Notes: generated by a model from the sequence alone, not told the origin. A stretch of DNA of 64,000 nucleotides from Moritella sp. 5 (GCF_018219455.1 NZ_CP056122.1:1984001-2048000), one strand, 5' to 3'; positions 30,224-38,434 are shown, counted from the stretch's first letter. Numbers and translations: made by a program.

Positions 30224-31189
30224 TAAAAATCGTAATGTATCTATTGGACTTGGTGTCCCAGCTCGCTTATTACCGATCACATGGGTATACAGTTCTGTGG
30301 TTTTGATGTCAGAGTGACCTAGCAACTCCTGCACTGTTCTTATATCACTACCAGAACTGAGTAACTGCGTTGCAAATGAGTGACGGAATGTATGTGCTGT
30401 TACGCGTTTCGTTATTTTACTTGTGACTACTGCTGCTCTTAATTTTTTTGAATAGGCTGTATCATGAATGTGATGACGGCAGACATAATTATCGTGTGGG
30501 TGGATACACCTTGTGGTTGAAGGGAATAGATATTGCCAAGTATATGTATGTCATGATGACTTATATTTTTGATGCAATGATGTTGGTAAAGACGTACTTC
30601 CAAAACCGTGAGATATATCCTTTTCATGAATAGCTTTTGCGTGTTCCATCTGTTGTTTTATCATTGGAATTAATGATTCTGGTAATAGTGTATAGCGATC
30701 TTTATTCCCTTTCCCTTTGAATATAAATATAGATTTATTTATTAAATCAATATCTTTGATTCTAAGTGATAAAGCTTCATTCAGTCTGAATCCACCTCCA
30801 TAGAGTAATGCTGTAATCAAATAGTACTGGCCTGACATATGTTTGAGGATTTTCTCTACTTCAGAGGGAAATAATACAGTGGGTAATCGTTTTGGTTTTT
30901 TTGTAAAGTCGTATTTTAAATCTTTAATGTCTTGTTTTAATACATGACGATACATAAAAATAATTGCACAAAGTGCGATGTTTTGCGTGGACGCACTTAC
31001 TTTTCTTTTAACCGCTAAATAATTGAGGAAGCCTTCAATTTCGGTATTTCCCATCGTTTCAGGGTGTCGTTTATTGTTAAAAATAATAAATTGTTTAACC
31101 CAATAAATGTAAACCTTCTCTGTTTTATAGCTGTAATGTTTCGTTTTTATTTCTGTTCGTATAGATTTTAAGAAAGGTGATGCTGTCAT
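30221..31189 (-). pseudogene. intI: Integron integrase IntI with one in-frame stop
   Basis: A complete Vibrio/Moritella-type IntI reading frame (322 codons from the ATG at 31189) interrupted only by TGA at 30551-30553. Before the stop: SPFLKSIRTEIKTKHYSYKT, GGGFRLNEALSLRIKDID (catalytic Arg) and the IntI-specific region up to KYKSS. After it, in the same frame: [59 protein letters not shown], which holds the second Arg, His and catalytic Tyr. The shortened product lacks the active-site Tyr, so the enzyme should be dead unless the stop is read through. It sits beside gyrA and reads away from the cassettes, as usual for integrons. Confidence 0.9.
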
Positions 31190-31211
31190 ATAAAATACGC
31201 TTTTCAACTGG

Positions 31212-31219
31212 TGTTATAT
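31212..31219. repeat. Left 8-bp target duplication (TGTTATAT)
   Basis: TGTTATAT directly precedes the left inverted repeat of the IS at 31220. The same eight bases follow the right inverted repeat at 33666-33673. IS1595-family elements duplicate 8 bp, so the pair brackets one insertion. Confidence 0.85.
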
Positions 31220-32249
31220 GGCTCTGTTCCCTTTTAGTGTTGGCAGTTTTAGCTATACTTATAGTAACCGCAATATCATGAGGTTACCGCTATGAGTAAA
31301 GTAACTTTTGCAGCTTTTCAAGAAAGTATTGAAGACCTATCTTATGTTGAACTAAAGCGCTTAAATCATCAAATCGACTTCCTCCTATCTAAAGACGAAG
31401 TCGGCCAAGTCCTTGCCAAACATGAAAATGAAATATCAAACTGCCCTCATTGCAATGGTCACGTGCTATCTCGATGGGGAAGTACCATGCAAGGAAAACA
31501 ACGTTATCGCTGTAATGCTTGCCATAAAACATTCAGCACCCTAACGGGAACAAGTCTATTTAGAATGAAAAAACCTGGCAAGTGGCTGAAATATATAGAA
31601 TGTATGTGTTTATCTAATAGTTTGAGATATGCAGCTAACAAGTTAGATATCAATTTAAAAACAGCATTTAGGTGGCGACATCGTTTTCTAAAAAGCCCTT
31701 CTGAACACAAACCAACTGAATTACTTGGCATTATTGAAGCTGATGAAACTTTTGTACCCGAGAGTTTCAAAGGTTCCAAAAAAATGCTGAGAGAATCAAG
31801 AAAACGAGGCGGCGGTAATCCCCCAAAAGTTCCTATTTTACAGGCTTTAGATCGCAATGGAGCAATAAGCCATCAGGTCTTAAAACGAGATACTAAAGAA
31901 GAACTTAGCTTAGCACTAACACCACTTTTATCACCTGATTCTGTGCTATGTACCGATGGTAATTTATCTTATCAAAGCATCGTTAAAGAGCTTGGTTTCA
32001 ACATCGATCATAAACGGCTTATTAGTTTGGACAATCAAAAAGTTATTGATAAAATTTATCATATTCAGACACTTAATAATTTTATGATGCGTTGGAAAAC
32101 TTGGATGACACGATTTTATGGTGTTGGGACTGGCTATATGGAACATTATATTGCTTGGTTTATCTTTATGGAAAACAAAGCGTCTTGCGAAAACAAAACC
32201 TGGCTTAATGAAGCTCTTGAATAAACCAACACTAAAAGGGAACAGAGCC
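31220..32249 (+). mobile_element. IS1595-family insertion sequence, complete
   Basis: About 1030 bases with perfect 24-base inverted ends (31220-31243 and 32226-32249) around one transposase gene. The end words differ by nothing over 24 bases, suggesting a young copy. Confidence 0.85.
31292..32224 (+). CDS. IS1595-family transposase
   Basis: The 310-residue transposase has an N-terminal zinc ribbon (CPHCNGH, YRCNACHKTF), a helix-turn-helix (LDINLKTAFRWRHRF) and an RNase H-like catalytic domain of the ISXO2 type, with Asp in IIEADETFVPES and LCTDGNLSY and a later Asn/Glu region (LNNFMMRWKTWM, GYMEHYIAWF). It is intact, with inverted repeats close on each side. It could mobilise both this copy and the composite unit. 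Confidence 0.9.
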   Translation: MSKVTFAAFQESIEDLSYVELKRLNHQIDFLLSKDEVGQVLAKHENEISNCPHCNGHVLSRWGSTMQGKQRYRCNACHKTFSTLTGTSLFRMKKPGKWLKYIECMCLSNSLRYAANKLDINLKTAFRWRHRFLKSPSEHKPTELLGIIEADETFVPESFKGSKKMLRESRKRGGGNPPKVPILQALDRNGAISHQVLKRDTKEELSLALTPLLSPDSVLCTDGNLSYQSIVKELGFNIDHKRLISLDNQKVIDKIYHIQTLNNFMMRWKTWMTRFYGVGTGYMEHYIAWFIFMENKASCENKTWLNEALE

Positions 32250-32311
32250 ATAAAATAACAGCTTAATATCGTATAATTTACAGGTCAGTATGTGAATTGA
32301 GTGGATGTTTT

Positions 32312-32563
32312 ATGCGAGTACTTTGCCCAGAGTGCGGTGATAAAAGCCGCATCCAGAAAACCAATAGAATTTCGAATAGCTATACCGATTTATATTGCAG
32401 TTGTAATAATGCGGAGTGTGGTCATTCATTTGTAATGAATCTAAGTTTTAGCCATACGCTGAGCCCATCAGCGAAAAGTTCAAGCCAGTTAGCCTTCGAG
32501 TTATTGAAAACCCTAGCCCCTACCCAACAGCAAGAACTTAAACAACAGCTTTCAATGTTGTAA
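32312..32563 (+). CDS. Ogr/Delta-like zinc-finger transcription activator
   Basis: An 83-residue protein starting MRVLCPECGDKSRIQKTNRI with YCSCNNAECGHSF: the four-Cys finger of the P2 Ogr / P4 Delta phage late-gene activators, followed by SFSHTLSPS. Relatives turn on late promoters by contacting RNA polymerase alpha. GAGTGG precedes the ATG at 32312. No other phage genes are nearby, so it is a stray phage gene carried inside the composite transposon. A terminator follows. Confidence 0.85.
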   Translation: MRVLCPECGDKSRIQKTNRISNSYTDLYCSCNNAECGHSFVMNLSFSHTLSPSAKSSSQLAFELLKTLAPTQQQELKQQLSML

Positions 32564-32573
32564 GTAATAGAAA

Positions 32574-32600
32574 ACCCTCGTTAAGAGGGTCTTTAATATT
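32574..32600 (+). terminator. Terminator after the Ogr-like gene
   Basis: ACCCTC-GTTAA-GAGGGT is followed by a T-rich run (CTTTAATATTTTTATTT). Convergent with the next minus-strand gene. Confidence 0.7.
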
Positions 32601-32601
32601 T

Positions 32602-32916
32602 TTATTTAAATTGCAGTGTAAAGTTAGCATCATTACTAATAACGTTTAATTTTCTATTTTCTTCATTATAATTGAATTCGGAATCGTTTGGATGAAATTT
32701 AGAATACTGAATATTAAACCCTTTTAAGCTATCTCCATCTGCGCAGACATACGTTCCATTATTAGCAAAGCAACTCCCAAAGAATTGAATGTCAATATCA
32801 CCTACGTCTCTATTTTTATTGTTTACAATAATAGCCTGAAGAGTTGTTATGAGCTGTCTTCGATCTATCCTTAGATCATCAACGCATAATAATAATTCCT
32901 TTTCTGAGTCTTTCAT
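32602..32916 (-). CDS. Hypothetical protein, 104 residues
   Basis: I do not recognise this soluble, acidic 104-residue product (starts MKDSEKELLLCVDDLRIDRR, ends SNDANFTLQFK). It has no signal peptide or membrane helix. The second half appears beta-rich. It lies convergent with the Ogr-like gene inside the composite transposon. No motif suggests a role; it may be intact or a remnant. Confidence 0.45.
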   Translation of the reverse strand: MKDSEKELLLCVDDLRIDRRQLITTLQAIIVNNKNRDVGDIDIQFFGSCFANNGTYVCADGDSLKGFNIQYSKFHPNDSEFNYNEENRKLNVISNDANFTLQFK

Positions 32917-32949
32917 AATTGTCTACTTATTATTTTAATTTAAAATGAT

Positions 32950-33235
32950 GTTGCTGGCTGGGAACAAAGAGTTACCACCAATCTCAATGACGGACTTTGA
33001 ACTCCCCCAATTTTGGCGTCTTTCTTTTTTATCGCTTGAGGGAGAACCAAATAAGGCTGAATTTTAGCTTTATCCAGACCAATATCGTGGGATTGTTCGG
33101 GTTTTTCGCCATCAAGGCAGTTTGTAAACTCGTGTTTAACGATTGATGCTTCACAACCTTCGACATGTCTAGCACCAAAACAGGCTACTCTTTCACTGTT
33201 AGTTTTAAGCCTTTTTTACACTCGATAAACTTCAC
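32950..33235 (-). pseudogene. Decayed reading frame, unknown family
   Basis: On the minus strand a frame reads KFIECKKGLKLTVKE, then after a frame change ACFGARHVEGCEASIVKHEF, CLDGEKPEQSHDIGLDK and IQPYLVLPQAIKKKDAKIGG. The text looks protein-like (Cys/His pairs) but contains a frame break and no clear start. I cannot name the family. It is part of the cargo of the composite transposon. Confidence 0.35.
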
Positions 33236-33552
33236 TTGTACATAACTTACCATCAGCGATGGTTTCAGAGACGTCCATAGCCCGCTCGCTGCCAGCGAAA
33301 ATACGTTCCACAAAGTACCACCAAAGAGGTGTGTACTCTAGTGTGAATAGTGTAAGTTTATGTAATAATCTATTTTGTTAACTATATGGCTGTCAAACTG
33401 CATACTTAACAATCAATGTGTTAGAGAAACTACGCTATCAACATTACAAATAGCGGCATTAGTCAGTTCATTGATAATTTCGCGATGCAGTACGCTGAAC
33501 CATTGCCTTGTTCCTGTGGTAAAGTTTTCAACTAGGTACCAATGTGGTTCTA

Positions 33553-33665
33553 AAAGCATCGTTAAAGAGCTTGGTTTATCTTTATGGAAAACAAAGCGTC
33601 TTGCGAAAACAAAACCTGGCTTAATGAAGCTCTTGAATAAACCAACACTAAAAGGGAACAGAGCC
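33553..33665 (+). mobile_element. Right-end remnant of the IS1595-type element
   Basis: 33553-33573 matches the transposase gene near 31977-31998, then jumps to 32152 onward and runs to the right end including the 24-base inverted repeat. The internal join is at GCTTGGTTT, a nine-base word present at both source points, so the deletion used a short direct repeat. Confidence 0.85.
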
Positions 33666-33673
33666 TGTTATAT
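33666..33673. repeat. Right 8-bp target duplication (TGTTATAT)
   Basis: Exact partner of the word at 31212-31219; it follows the right inverted repeat of the composite transposon. Confidence 0.85.
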
Positions 33674-33983
33674 ACAGTTATAGCGTGTGATTATTTATAT
33701 GAGGAGCAATATGAGGTTTTAACGGAGTGAAATTGGCTTTCTTTGAGCCTTGTCATATTTTTAATGTGTTGATTATTTTATTTTTATTTGTACTCGTAAT
33801 TTACTTTTACGGACCCGTATAAATAATTCCATTCTGTGTATGTCAGACAAGTTAAATCGCATCAATTGTTTTGTAAGTGATTGTAACTAATGGACTATAC
33901 TGTTAGTATTTTAGTTCTTTAATTAATTTAAAAAAGTGTTTTACGGAATTCTGTAAAATACACTGTTATGTTTCAGGGGAAGT
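33674..33983. other. Displaced intI upstream region with likely attI
   Basis: Removing the composite transposon joins this stretch to the integrase start region. A palindromic word (ATTTTACGGAATTCTGTAAAAT, shown here in two parts ATTTTACGG / AATTCTGTAAAAT) and a core-like CTGTTATGT at 33964-33972 precede the first cassette gene, where attI is expected. No coding sequence is seen. The exact attI borders cannot be fixed by eye. Confidence 0.45.
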
Positions 33984-34253
33984 ATGAACGCTAGAATCAT
34001 AGATATTATTTTAAGTATTAGCCTAGGCCTGTTAGTTATCTATGCCTCTCATAATTTTCTAATCGTGGACTCCTGCTTGGATATGGGCGGTGCTATTGAT
34101 CAAAAAACTGGATCATGCTTTGATGAAAACTACCACGAGCTATACATGGTGGTCACACCAGCTCTTACCGCAATTTACTTTGTAATTGGCTTGCTGGTTT
34201 CATTGTTGTCCATATTTACAATAAAACGAATAAAGCGAACTAAAGGTGCTTAA
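33984..34253 (+). CDS. First cassette: small two-helix membrane protein
   Basis: An 89-residue protein with a hydrophobic helix at each end (IDIILSISLGLLVIYASHNF and LTAIYFVIGLLVSLLSIFTI) and a Cys-containing loop (SCLDMGG...GSCFDENY), so probably an inner-membrane hairpin with an outside disulfide. The tail is basic (KRIKRTKGA). GGGGAAGT precedes the ATG. It is the cassette nearest the integrase and is followed by an attC site. Function unknown. Confidence 0.65.
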   Translation: MNARIIDIILSISLGLLVIYASHNFLIVDSCLDMGGAIDQKTGSCFDENYHELYMVVTPALTAIYFVIGLLVSLLSIFTIKRIKRTKGA

Positions 34254-34265
34254 ACTGCAAAAACA

Positions 34266-34359
34266 TAACAAGTCAAAGCACTCGGACTTGGCAAAGCTGT
34301 CACCTTTTTTGTTCCAAAAATCCGCCAACTTTCCCAAACCGGTGTTTGAGGCGTTAACT
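34266..34359 (+). other. attC site 1
   Basis: Begins TAACAAG and ends GGCGTTAACT, with inner arms around CAAAGCTGTCACC and a central inverted segment, as in Vibrio-type repeats. About 94 bases. Cassette boundary. Confidence 0.85.
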
Positions 34360-34367
34360 GTAAAAGT

Positions 34368-34835
34368 ATGAAACTAGAACTCGTGCATTGTGAAAAGAAA
34401 TCTCCAGCCTTATTTAAGCAGCACCCTGTATGGGCTGAATATTATGAGCCTGAGGACGAGAGTCGAATGGTTGAGGATGGCTTTGATCGGGAAGAGGTGC
34501 AAAGCGAACTAAAGAGAATTGAGTATTCTGATAGTTATTTGATTCCATATGTAAACTTCGAGAAGCCTTCTCCGTATGAATTTACTTTGTACAAAGCCAG
34601 GGCAACGGTGAATGGCACAATTGAAGTTTTTGCCACTTTATTTGTAATGGAAAACACTGTTAACTCGGTAACTATTTATGTCAATGAAGAGCAGTTTGTT
34701 ATAAATCTGACAGATTCGGATTTCAGTGATGAAAAGGAGCTCTGTATTGCTCTTGGAGTCAAATCAATCTATCCGCTTTCTGTTCAGTCTGATATTGGTA
34801 TAGAGTTCAATGAGAGGTTTGAGTCAGGGGCATAA
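34368..34835 (+). CDS. Cassette: hypothetical protein, 155 residues
   Basis: A soluble acidic protein (starts MKLELVHCEKKSPALFK, includes HPVWAEYYEPEDESRMVEDG and YLIPYVNFEKPSPYEFTLYKA). I recognise the style of cassette hypotheticals but no family with known function. No signal peptide or membrane helix. It begins nine bases after the attC core, leaving almost no leader, and is followed by attC 2. Start ATG is fixed by the cassette boundary. Confidence 0.65.
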   Translation: MKLELVHCEKKSPALFKQHPVWAEYYEPEDESRMVEDGFDREEVQSELKRIEYSDSYLIPYVNFEKPSPYEFTLYKARATVNGTIEVFATLFVMENTVNSVTIYVNEEQFVINLTDSDFSDEKELCIALGVKSIYPLSVQSDIGIEFNERFESGA

Positions 34836-34841
34836 AGCAGT

Positions 34842-34943
34842 TAACAAGCGGCTGCACCGGACAAATTTCCGCTGTCACCTTTTGTGCAAAAATACGCACA
34901 AAAGCCGCCATCAAAAATTTGCTCGGTGAGCCGGGCGTTAGGT
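34842..34943 (+). other. attC site 2
   Basis: TAACAAGCGGC ... GCCGGGCGTTAGGT, about 102 bases, with an inner imperfect palindrome (TTTTGTGCAAAAATACGCACAAAAG). Confidence 0.88.
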
Positions 34944-34982
34944 TGGTGCGGTGCTCCTTCAAACTAGTATGCAGAGGAATGA

Positions 34983-35753
34983 ATGAAAGAGTTTAAGGTA
35001 AAAAGTTGCGACGCAATTCTTAGATACCACGACCTTCCCGGTTCGGAAGTTCCAATTATTTTTATACATGGGATTGGTTGTGCATCCTCGTTTGATTACC
35101 CACAAGTAGTGTCGAGTAATTGGTTGCTTCCTCACAGGCGAATTCTTGTTGATTTACTAGGTTCGGGGTTTAGTGATAAACCGGAGCAATTTGATTACTC
35201 TATACGTAGCCACGCGACTTATCTTGAAGAATTTATTAAATACTTGGGTTTGGATAGATTTGTAATATTCGGTCACAGTATGGGTGGGGCAGTATCAGTT
35301 GTGTTGGCTGAGAAAGTTCAAGATCAGCTACAAGCACTGGTGTTGAGTGAGGCTAACCTCGATAGCGGAGGCGGATTTTTTAGCAAAAAAATTGCTAGCT
35401 ATACCGAACTTGAATATAAAAACAACGGACATGACCAGATAGTGCAGGAGAGTATAAGTAATCTGAATACTCAATGGGCTGCCAGCTTGATCGTGAACTC
35501 ATCGGTTGCTACGCACAGGCAAGCCTTATCGTTGATCGAAGGACAGAATCCAAGTTGGCGTGATATGTTTTACTCTCTGGACACAAACAGAACGTACATA
35601 TTTGGTAGTAAATCTTTGCCTGATCCCGACTCTACAGAGTTGAATGAGCATGAGGTAACGATTAGCGTTGTTTCCGATGCTGGGCATTCGATGGCGTGGG
35701 AAAACGCAGATGGACTAGCAGAAGCGATAAAGAACGCGATACCAACAACCTAA
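34983..35753 (+). CDS. Cassette: alpha/beta hydrolase
   Basis: The 256-residue enzyme has the fold's landmarks: oxyanion segment FIHGIGCASSF, DLLGSGFSDKP, nucleophile elbow FGHSMGGAVS (Ser about 98), and the final His in SDAGHSMAWE. No signal peptide, so it acts in the cytoplasm. Relatives hydrolyse esters or carbon-carbon bonds; the substrate is open. AGAGGA precedes the ATG. It is a stand-alone cassette: its stop codon TAA is the first part of attC 3 (TAACAAACGC). Confidence 0.88.
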   Translation: MKEFKVKSCDAILRYHDLPGSEVPIIFIHGIGCASSFDYPQVVSSNWLLPHRRILVDLLGSGFSDKPEQFDYSIRSHATYLEEFIKYLGLDRFVIFGHSMGGAVSVVLAEKVQDQLQALVLSEANLDSGGGFFSKKIASYTELEYKNNGHDQIVQESISNLNTQWAASLIVNSSVATHRQALSLIEGQNPSWRDMFYSLDTNRTYIFGSKSLPDPDSTELNEHEVTISVVSDAGHSMAWENADGLAEAIKNAIPTT

Positions 35754-35846
35754 CAAACGCATCAAAAATGACGTCAAACGCTTGGCTGACGCTCATTCTT
35801 CGCTAATTATAGCCAAGCATTATCGCATTTTATGCGGGCGTTAAAT
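35751..35846 (+). other. attC site 3
   Basis: TAACAAACGC ... GCGGGCGTTAAAT, about 96 bases, with arms AACGCTTGGCT / AGCCAAGCATT. Overlaps the stop codon of the hydrolase gene. Confidence 0.88.
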
Positions 35847-35854
35847 GGCAAATA

Positions 35855-36121
35855 ATGAATAAGCAAGGCTGCCCAGTTTGTGGTTTTAAAGAAATCACAG
35901 TATTAGATGATTTCAACTGTACTACTTTTGAAATTTGCGACTCTTGTGGTTGTGAGTCGGGAGTTGAGTATGATCAACACTCAACCGAAGAGCATCTTAA
36001 GAAAATTCGTTTAACTTGGGTTGCTCAAGATAAATGTAAGTGGTGGGGTGAAGATAAAGACAAATCTCAAGACTGGAACCCATATAAGCAAATGGAGCTG
36101 GCAGACATTGAGAAGCCTTAG
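35855..36121 (+). CDS. Cassette: small Cys-rich (CPCC-like) protein
   Basis: An 88-residue product with two knuckles, CPVCGF and EICDSCGCESGVEYDQ, followed by LTWVAQDKCKWWGED. This matches the layout of the Cys-rich CPCC family (PF14206), common in cassettes and plasmids, which probably binds zinc. No membrane or export signal. The start is fixed by the cassette border; TTG-free ATG follows AATA with no strong ribosome site. Function unknown. Confidence 0.7.
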   Translation: MNKQGCPVCGFKEITVLDDFNCTTFEICDSCGCESGVEYDQHSTEEHLKKIRLTWVAQDKCKWWGEDKDKSQDWNPYKQMELADIEKP

Positions 36122-36135
36122 TATCAACCAGCATT

Positions 36136-36244
36136 TAACAAGTTTAGGCACAACCGCACTTCGTGCTGGACCTCCGCAAGCTGTCATGTTTTTTGTTCCA
36201 AAAAACACGCCTACTTGCTACGGCCTGTGCTAAAGGCGTTAAAC
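36136..36244 (+). other. attC site 4
   Basis: TAACAAGTTTAGGCACAA ... GGCGTTAAAC, about 109 bases; outer arms TTAGGCACA / TGTGCTAA and an inner segment CATGTTTTTTGTTCC. Confidence 0.88.
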
Positions 36245-36257
36245 GATCAGGGAAGTT

Positions 36258-36758
36258 ATGACACAAGAATTAATAAAATGTCCTTGCTGCGATAAAATGG
36301 TTCCGGCCAACGATATGGAACTATCTTATCGTATGCCTGATGCTATCGCTTGCATGAATCAGGAAGATATTGATGAGCAGTGTAAATACACCAACGATTA
36401 CGTTGTGTGCAATGACGAGTACTTCTACATAAGGTGTATTATTTCTCTGCCTGTCAAAGACTCAGGAAGGGATTACGCAATAGGAGCATGGGCACAAGTG
36501 TCCTCAAATAGCTTTAATCGAATCTGGGAGCTTTGGGATGAAAGTGATCAATCGAATGAGCCGCGAATGGGTGGGTTGCTGGCAAACAACATTCATCTTA
36601 ATACCAACTCTGAAGACTCCGAGGTTGAAGTGCAGCTTACTGGAGCTACCTCAAGGCCATTAATTTCAATTAAAGATCCCGAGTGCTCATTATATAAAGA
36701 ACAACAGTGCGGCATTACAATACATCGTGCTAGTGAGTATTCTGACCTATGTCGCTAA
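36258..36758 (+). CDS. Cassette: DUF2199 family protein
   Basis: The 166-residue product begins with a small zinc-knuckle (CPCCDKMV) and shows the DUF2199 signatures YRMPDAI, FYIRCIISLPVKDS, YAIGAWAQVSSNSFNRIWELWD, MGGLLANNI, RPLISIKDPECSLYKEQQCGIT. DUF2199 proteins are cytoplasmic with no known reaction. It is a single-gene cassette; GGGAAG precedes the ATG. The attC behind it is the one broken by the IS1111-type element. Confidence 0.8.
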   Translation: MTQELIKCPCCDKMVPANDMELSYRMPDAIACMNQEDIDEQCKYTNDYVVCNDEYFYIRCIISLPVKDSGRDYAIGAWAQVSSNSFNRIWELWDESDQSNEPRMGGLLANNIHLNTNSEDSEVEVQLTGATSRPLISIKDPECSLYKEQQCGITIHRASEYSDLCR

Positions 36759-36764
36759 ACCGTT

Positions 36765-36857
36765 TAACAAGTGCATGTTGCATCAGCCACTTCGTGGCTT
36801 GGACAGCTTTGCTACGCGGCTTCGCCGCTCCACAAAACTGCCGCAAATGCAGGCGTT
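36765..36857 (+). other. attC site 5, split by an IS in its core
   Basis: TAACAAGTGCATGTTGC ... GCAGGCGTT, then the insertion sequence begins at 36858. The remaining core base(s) continue at 38419 (A). Arms CAGCCACTTCGTGGCTTGG and CGCGGCTTCGCCGC are visible. Confidence 0.85.
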
Positions 36858-37160
36858 GGTATGACTCCCCACGTCAAGTAAAACGCAGAGATCCTTGCTA
36901 AAAAATATAGCCATAAATTCACTTTCATTAAATAAAGTGAATTAACGTAAGAATGAAGCAAGTATATTCGTCGGTTATCATGCTGATATTCGTGGATTAC
37001 TTGCTTTCGCAAGCAGCGCCTACCTTACTTATTTCGTCGTGACACCTGTCTTCAGTCTATGTTCGTGGATCAGCTAACTTTCATTAGCTACCATCCTAAC
37101 GCCGTCGGTGATTGTGCCACACCCGATGCTTGATTCTACACGCTAACTCAACAACTTTTA
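36858..37160 (-). ncRNA. Putative guide (bridge/seek) RNA region of the IS1111-group element
   Basis: The 300-base noncoding stretch after the transposase stop is the place where IS1111-group elements encode their guide RNA. It shows hairpins (TTCACTTT / AAAGTGAA at 36918; CTTGCTTTCGCAAG at 37000) and, at 37095-37103, CCTAACGCC. Read in the transposase direction this is GGCGUUAGG, identical to the attC core that the element has entered. The motif is kept in the two shortened copies (39218-39226, 41223-41231). Transcription and exact RNA ends are not visible. Confidence 0.6.
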
Positions 37161-38315
37161 TCATGCAGGCACTCTCGATAGCCGTAATTTTGGCTCTACG
37201 GGTGTCAGCACTATTTCACGCGATATCGCCCAGATATAGGCAATCATTTCTCGCGCTATTGCCGTGACAATCACGTTATAGTGTTTGCCTCGACGTAACA
37301 TGGTTTGATATCTGCGGCACAGCCTAAGCTGTGCTTTCCATGCGATATCTACAATGGTTTTACCTAGGTCTTCCTGTCTAAGTTGCAGTTCTGTGGAGAT
37401 GTTTGCGGCAAAACGATAGGTGTGTGCTCCTTCAACAAGTAAGCGTCTTGCTCGACTATTACCACATTTGGTAATAGAACCAATCTTACGGCTGCCACCG
37501 CTGCTGTGCTCACTGGGGACAAGTCCAAGATAACTCATGAGCTTTCTTGGATGGTCGAAACGGGTTAGATCCCCGAGCTCTGCTACAACACCAGTTGCTA
37601 CAAGTAAGCGTACACCTCGCATCGCTTGGATCGCTTTTACCACGGGGTAATAGCGCCAGTTTTTCACATGATGCTCAAGTTCATTATCGAGCCGTTTTAA
37701 TCGATTCATACGCTCAGTTATTGTTTGTATGTATTCCTGCAAAACAATCTGTTGAGCAGGGTGCGGCAAGATCAATTCGGTTAACCAGCGTAAATGTTGT
37801 TTTGACCAATTGTCTTTCACTTTTGCTGTAACATTATTTCGCAGCAGCAAGGCTTTAAGTTGATATTTACCATCTTTAAGATCTTTCATTGCAGTTTCTC
37901 TGGCACGAGATAAATCTCGTACCGCTTCATCTTCAGGCTCGGGCACGTAAATAGCGGTTAAGTCTTCTGATTTAAGCAATTTAGCGAGGTTCATTGCATC
38001 ACGCTTGTCGGTTTTTATTTTATCGCCTGGTTTCTTGGGGATAAGCGAAGGCGCGATGACATAACAACAATGGCCGAGTGATGTGATCAAACGGTAGATC
38101 CAATAACCACAAGGACCGGCTTCATAAACGAAGTGTAGGGTTGCATGTGGGTATTTTGATTCGAACCGACGCACCAATTTTGTAACTGATTGTTTAGTTG
38201 ATGGATTCTTACCTAGGTGAATAGGTTTGACGCCCCGCACATCTTCAATATAAGCGACCTCAATAAATGATTTGTGTGTGTCCATGCCAATAAAAACTAT
38301 GTTATGTTTACTCAT
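37161..38315 (-). CDS. IS110-family (IS1111 group) DEDD transposase, intact
   Basis: A 384-residue recombinase. The N-terminal RuvC-like domain supplies the DEDD residues (FIGMDTHKS, VYEAGPCGYW, KTDKRDAMNLAK); the C-terminal Tnp_20 domain has AMRGVRLLVATGVVAELGDL and the serine region SSGGSRKIGSITKCGNSRARRLL. It works with the element's guide RNA to join a circular form to a target. The reading frame is complete, so this copy could supply activity to the broken copies at 38962 and 41174. Starts MSKHNIVFIG, about 100 bases inside the right end. Confidence 0.93.
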   Translation of the reverse strand: MSKHNIVFIGMDTHKSFIEVAYIEDVRGVKPIHLGKNPSTKQSVTKLVRRFESKYPHATLHFVYEAGPCGYWIYRLITSLGHCCYVIAPSLIPKKPGDKIKTDKRDAMNLAKLLKSEDLTAIYVPEPEDEAVRDLSRARETAMKDLKDGKYQLKALLLRNNVTAKVKDNWSKQHLRWLTELILPHPAQQIVLQEYIQTITERMNRLKRLDNELEHHVKNWRYYPVVKAIQAMRGVRLLVATGVVAELGDLTRFDHPRKLMSYLGLVPSEHSSGGSRKIGSITKCGNSRARRLLVEGAHTYRFAANISTELQLRQEDLGKTIVDIAWKAQLRLCRRYQTMLRRGKHYNVIVTAIAREMIAYIWAISREIVLTPVEPKLRLSRVPA

Positions 38316-38434
38316 GCTAGTCTCCAGTTTTATATTTTTGACAAATATATTATGGCTCTGGTTTTTAAAACTAACCCACGAAGTTGGAGGCTAGCACCTT
38401 GTGGGAGTCATTATGTCTATATGGCAGGGATCAC

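Larger units (their letters stand above)
31220..33665 (+). mobile_element. Composite transposon of an IS1595-type element (2.4 kb)
   Basis: The unit begins with a complete IS (31220-32249) and ends with a shortened copy in the same direction (33553-33665), so both outer ends carry the same 24-base terminal repeat (GGCTCTGTTCCCTTTTAGTG... inverted at the right). Exact 8-base repeats flank the whole unit but not the left IS alone (its right neighbour is ATAAAATA), which shows that the whole block moved, or was trimmed, as one. Cargo: an Ogr/Delta-like zinc protein, an unknown protein and decayed sequence. It separates intI from its cassette array. Confidence 0.75.
36858..38418 (-). mobile_element. 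IS1111-group (IS110 family) element, intact copy, inserted in attC
   Basis: About 1561 bases lie between GCGTT and A, i.e. inside a GTT^A attC core. Short subterminal inverted repeats (ATGACTCCCCAC left, GTGGGAGTCAT right) lie a few bases inside the ends, as in the IS1111 group. The transposase is on the minus strand, with a short 5' leader (about 100 bases) and a long 3' noncoding part (about 300 bases). No target duplication is seen, as expected for the family. Three other copies or pieces share the same ends. Confidence 0.88.

Noticed and set aside
32226-32260. Target duplication of the left IS1595-type copy on its own
   Set aside because: The eight bases to its right (ATAAAATA) do not match those to its left (TGTTATAT); the match is with the far end of the composite unit instead.
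33375-33683. A 102-codon frame across the IS1595-type remnant
   Set aside because: It runs through decayed DNA and then the wrong frame of the deleted transposase; no protein family is visible.
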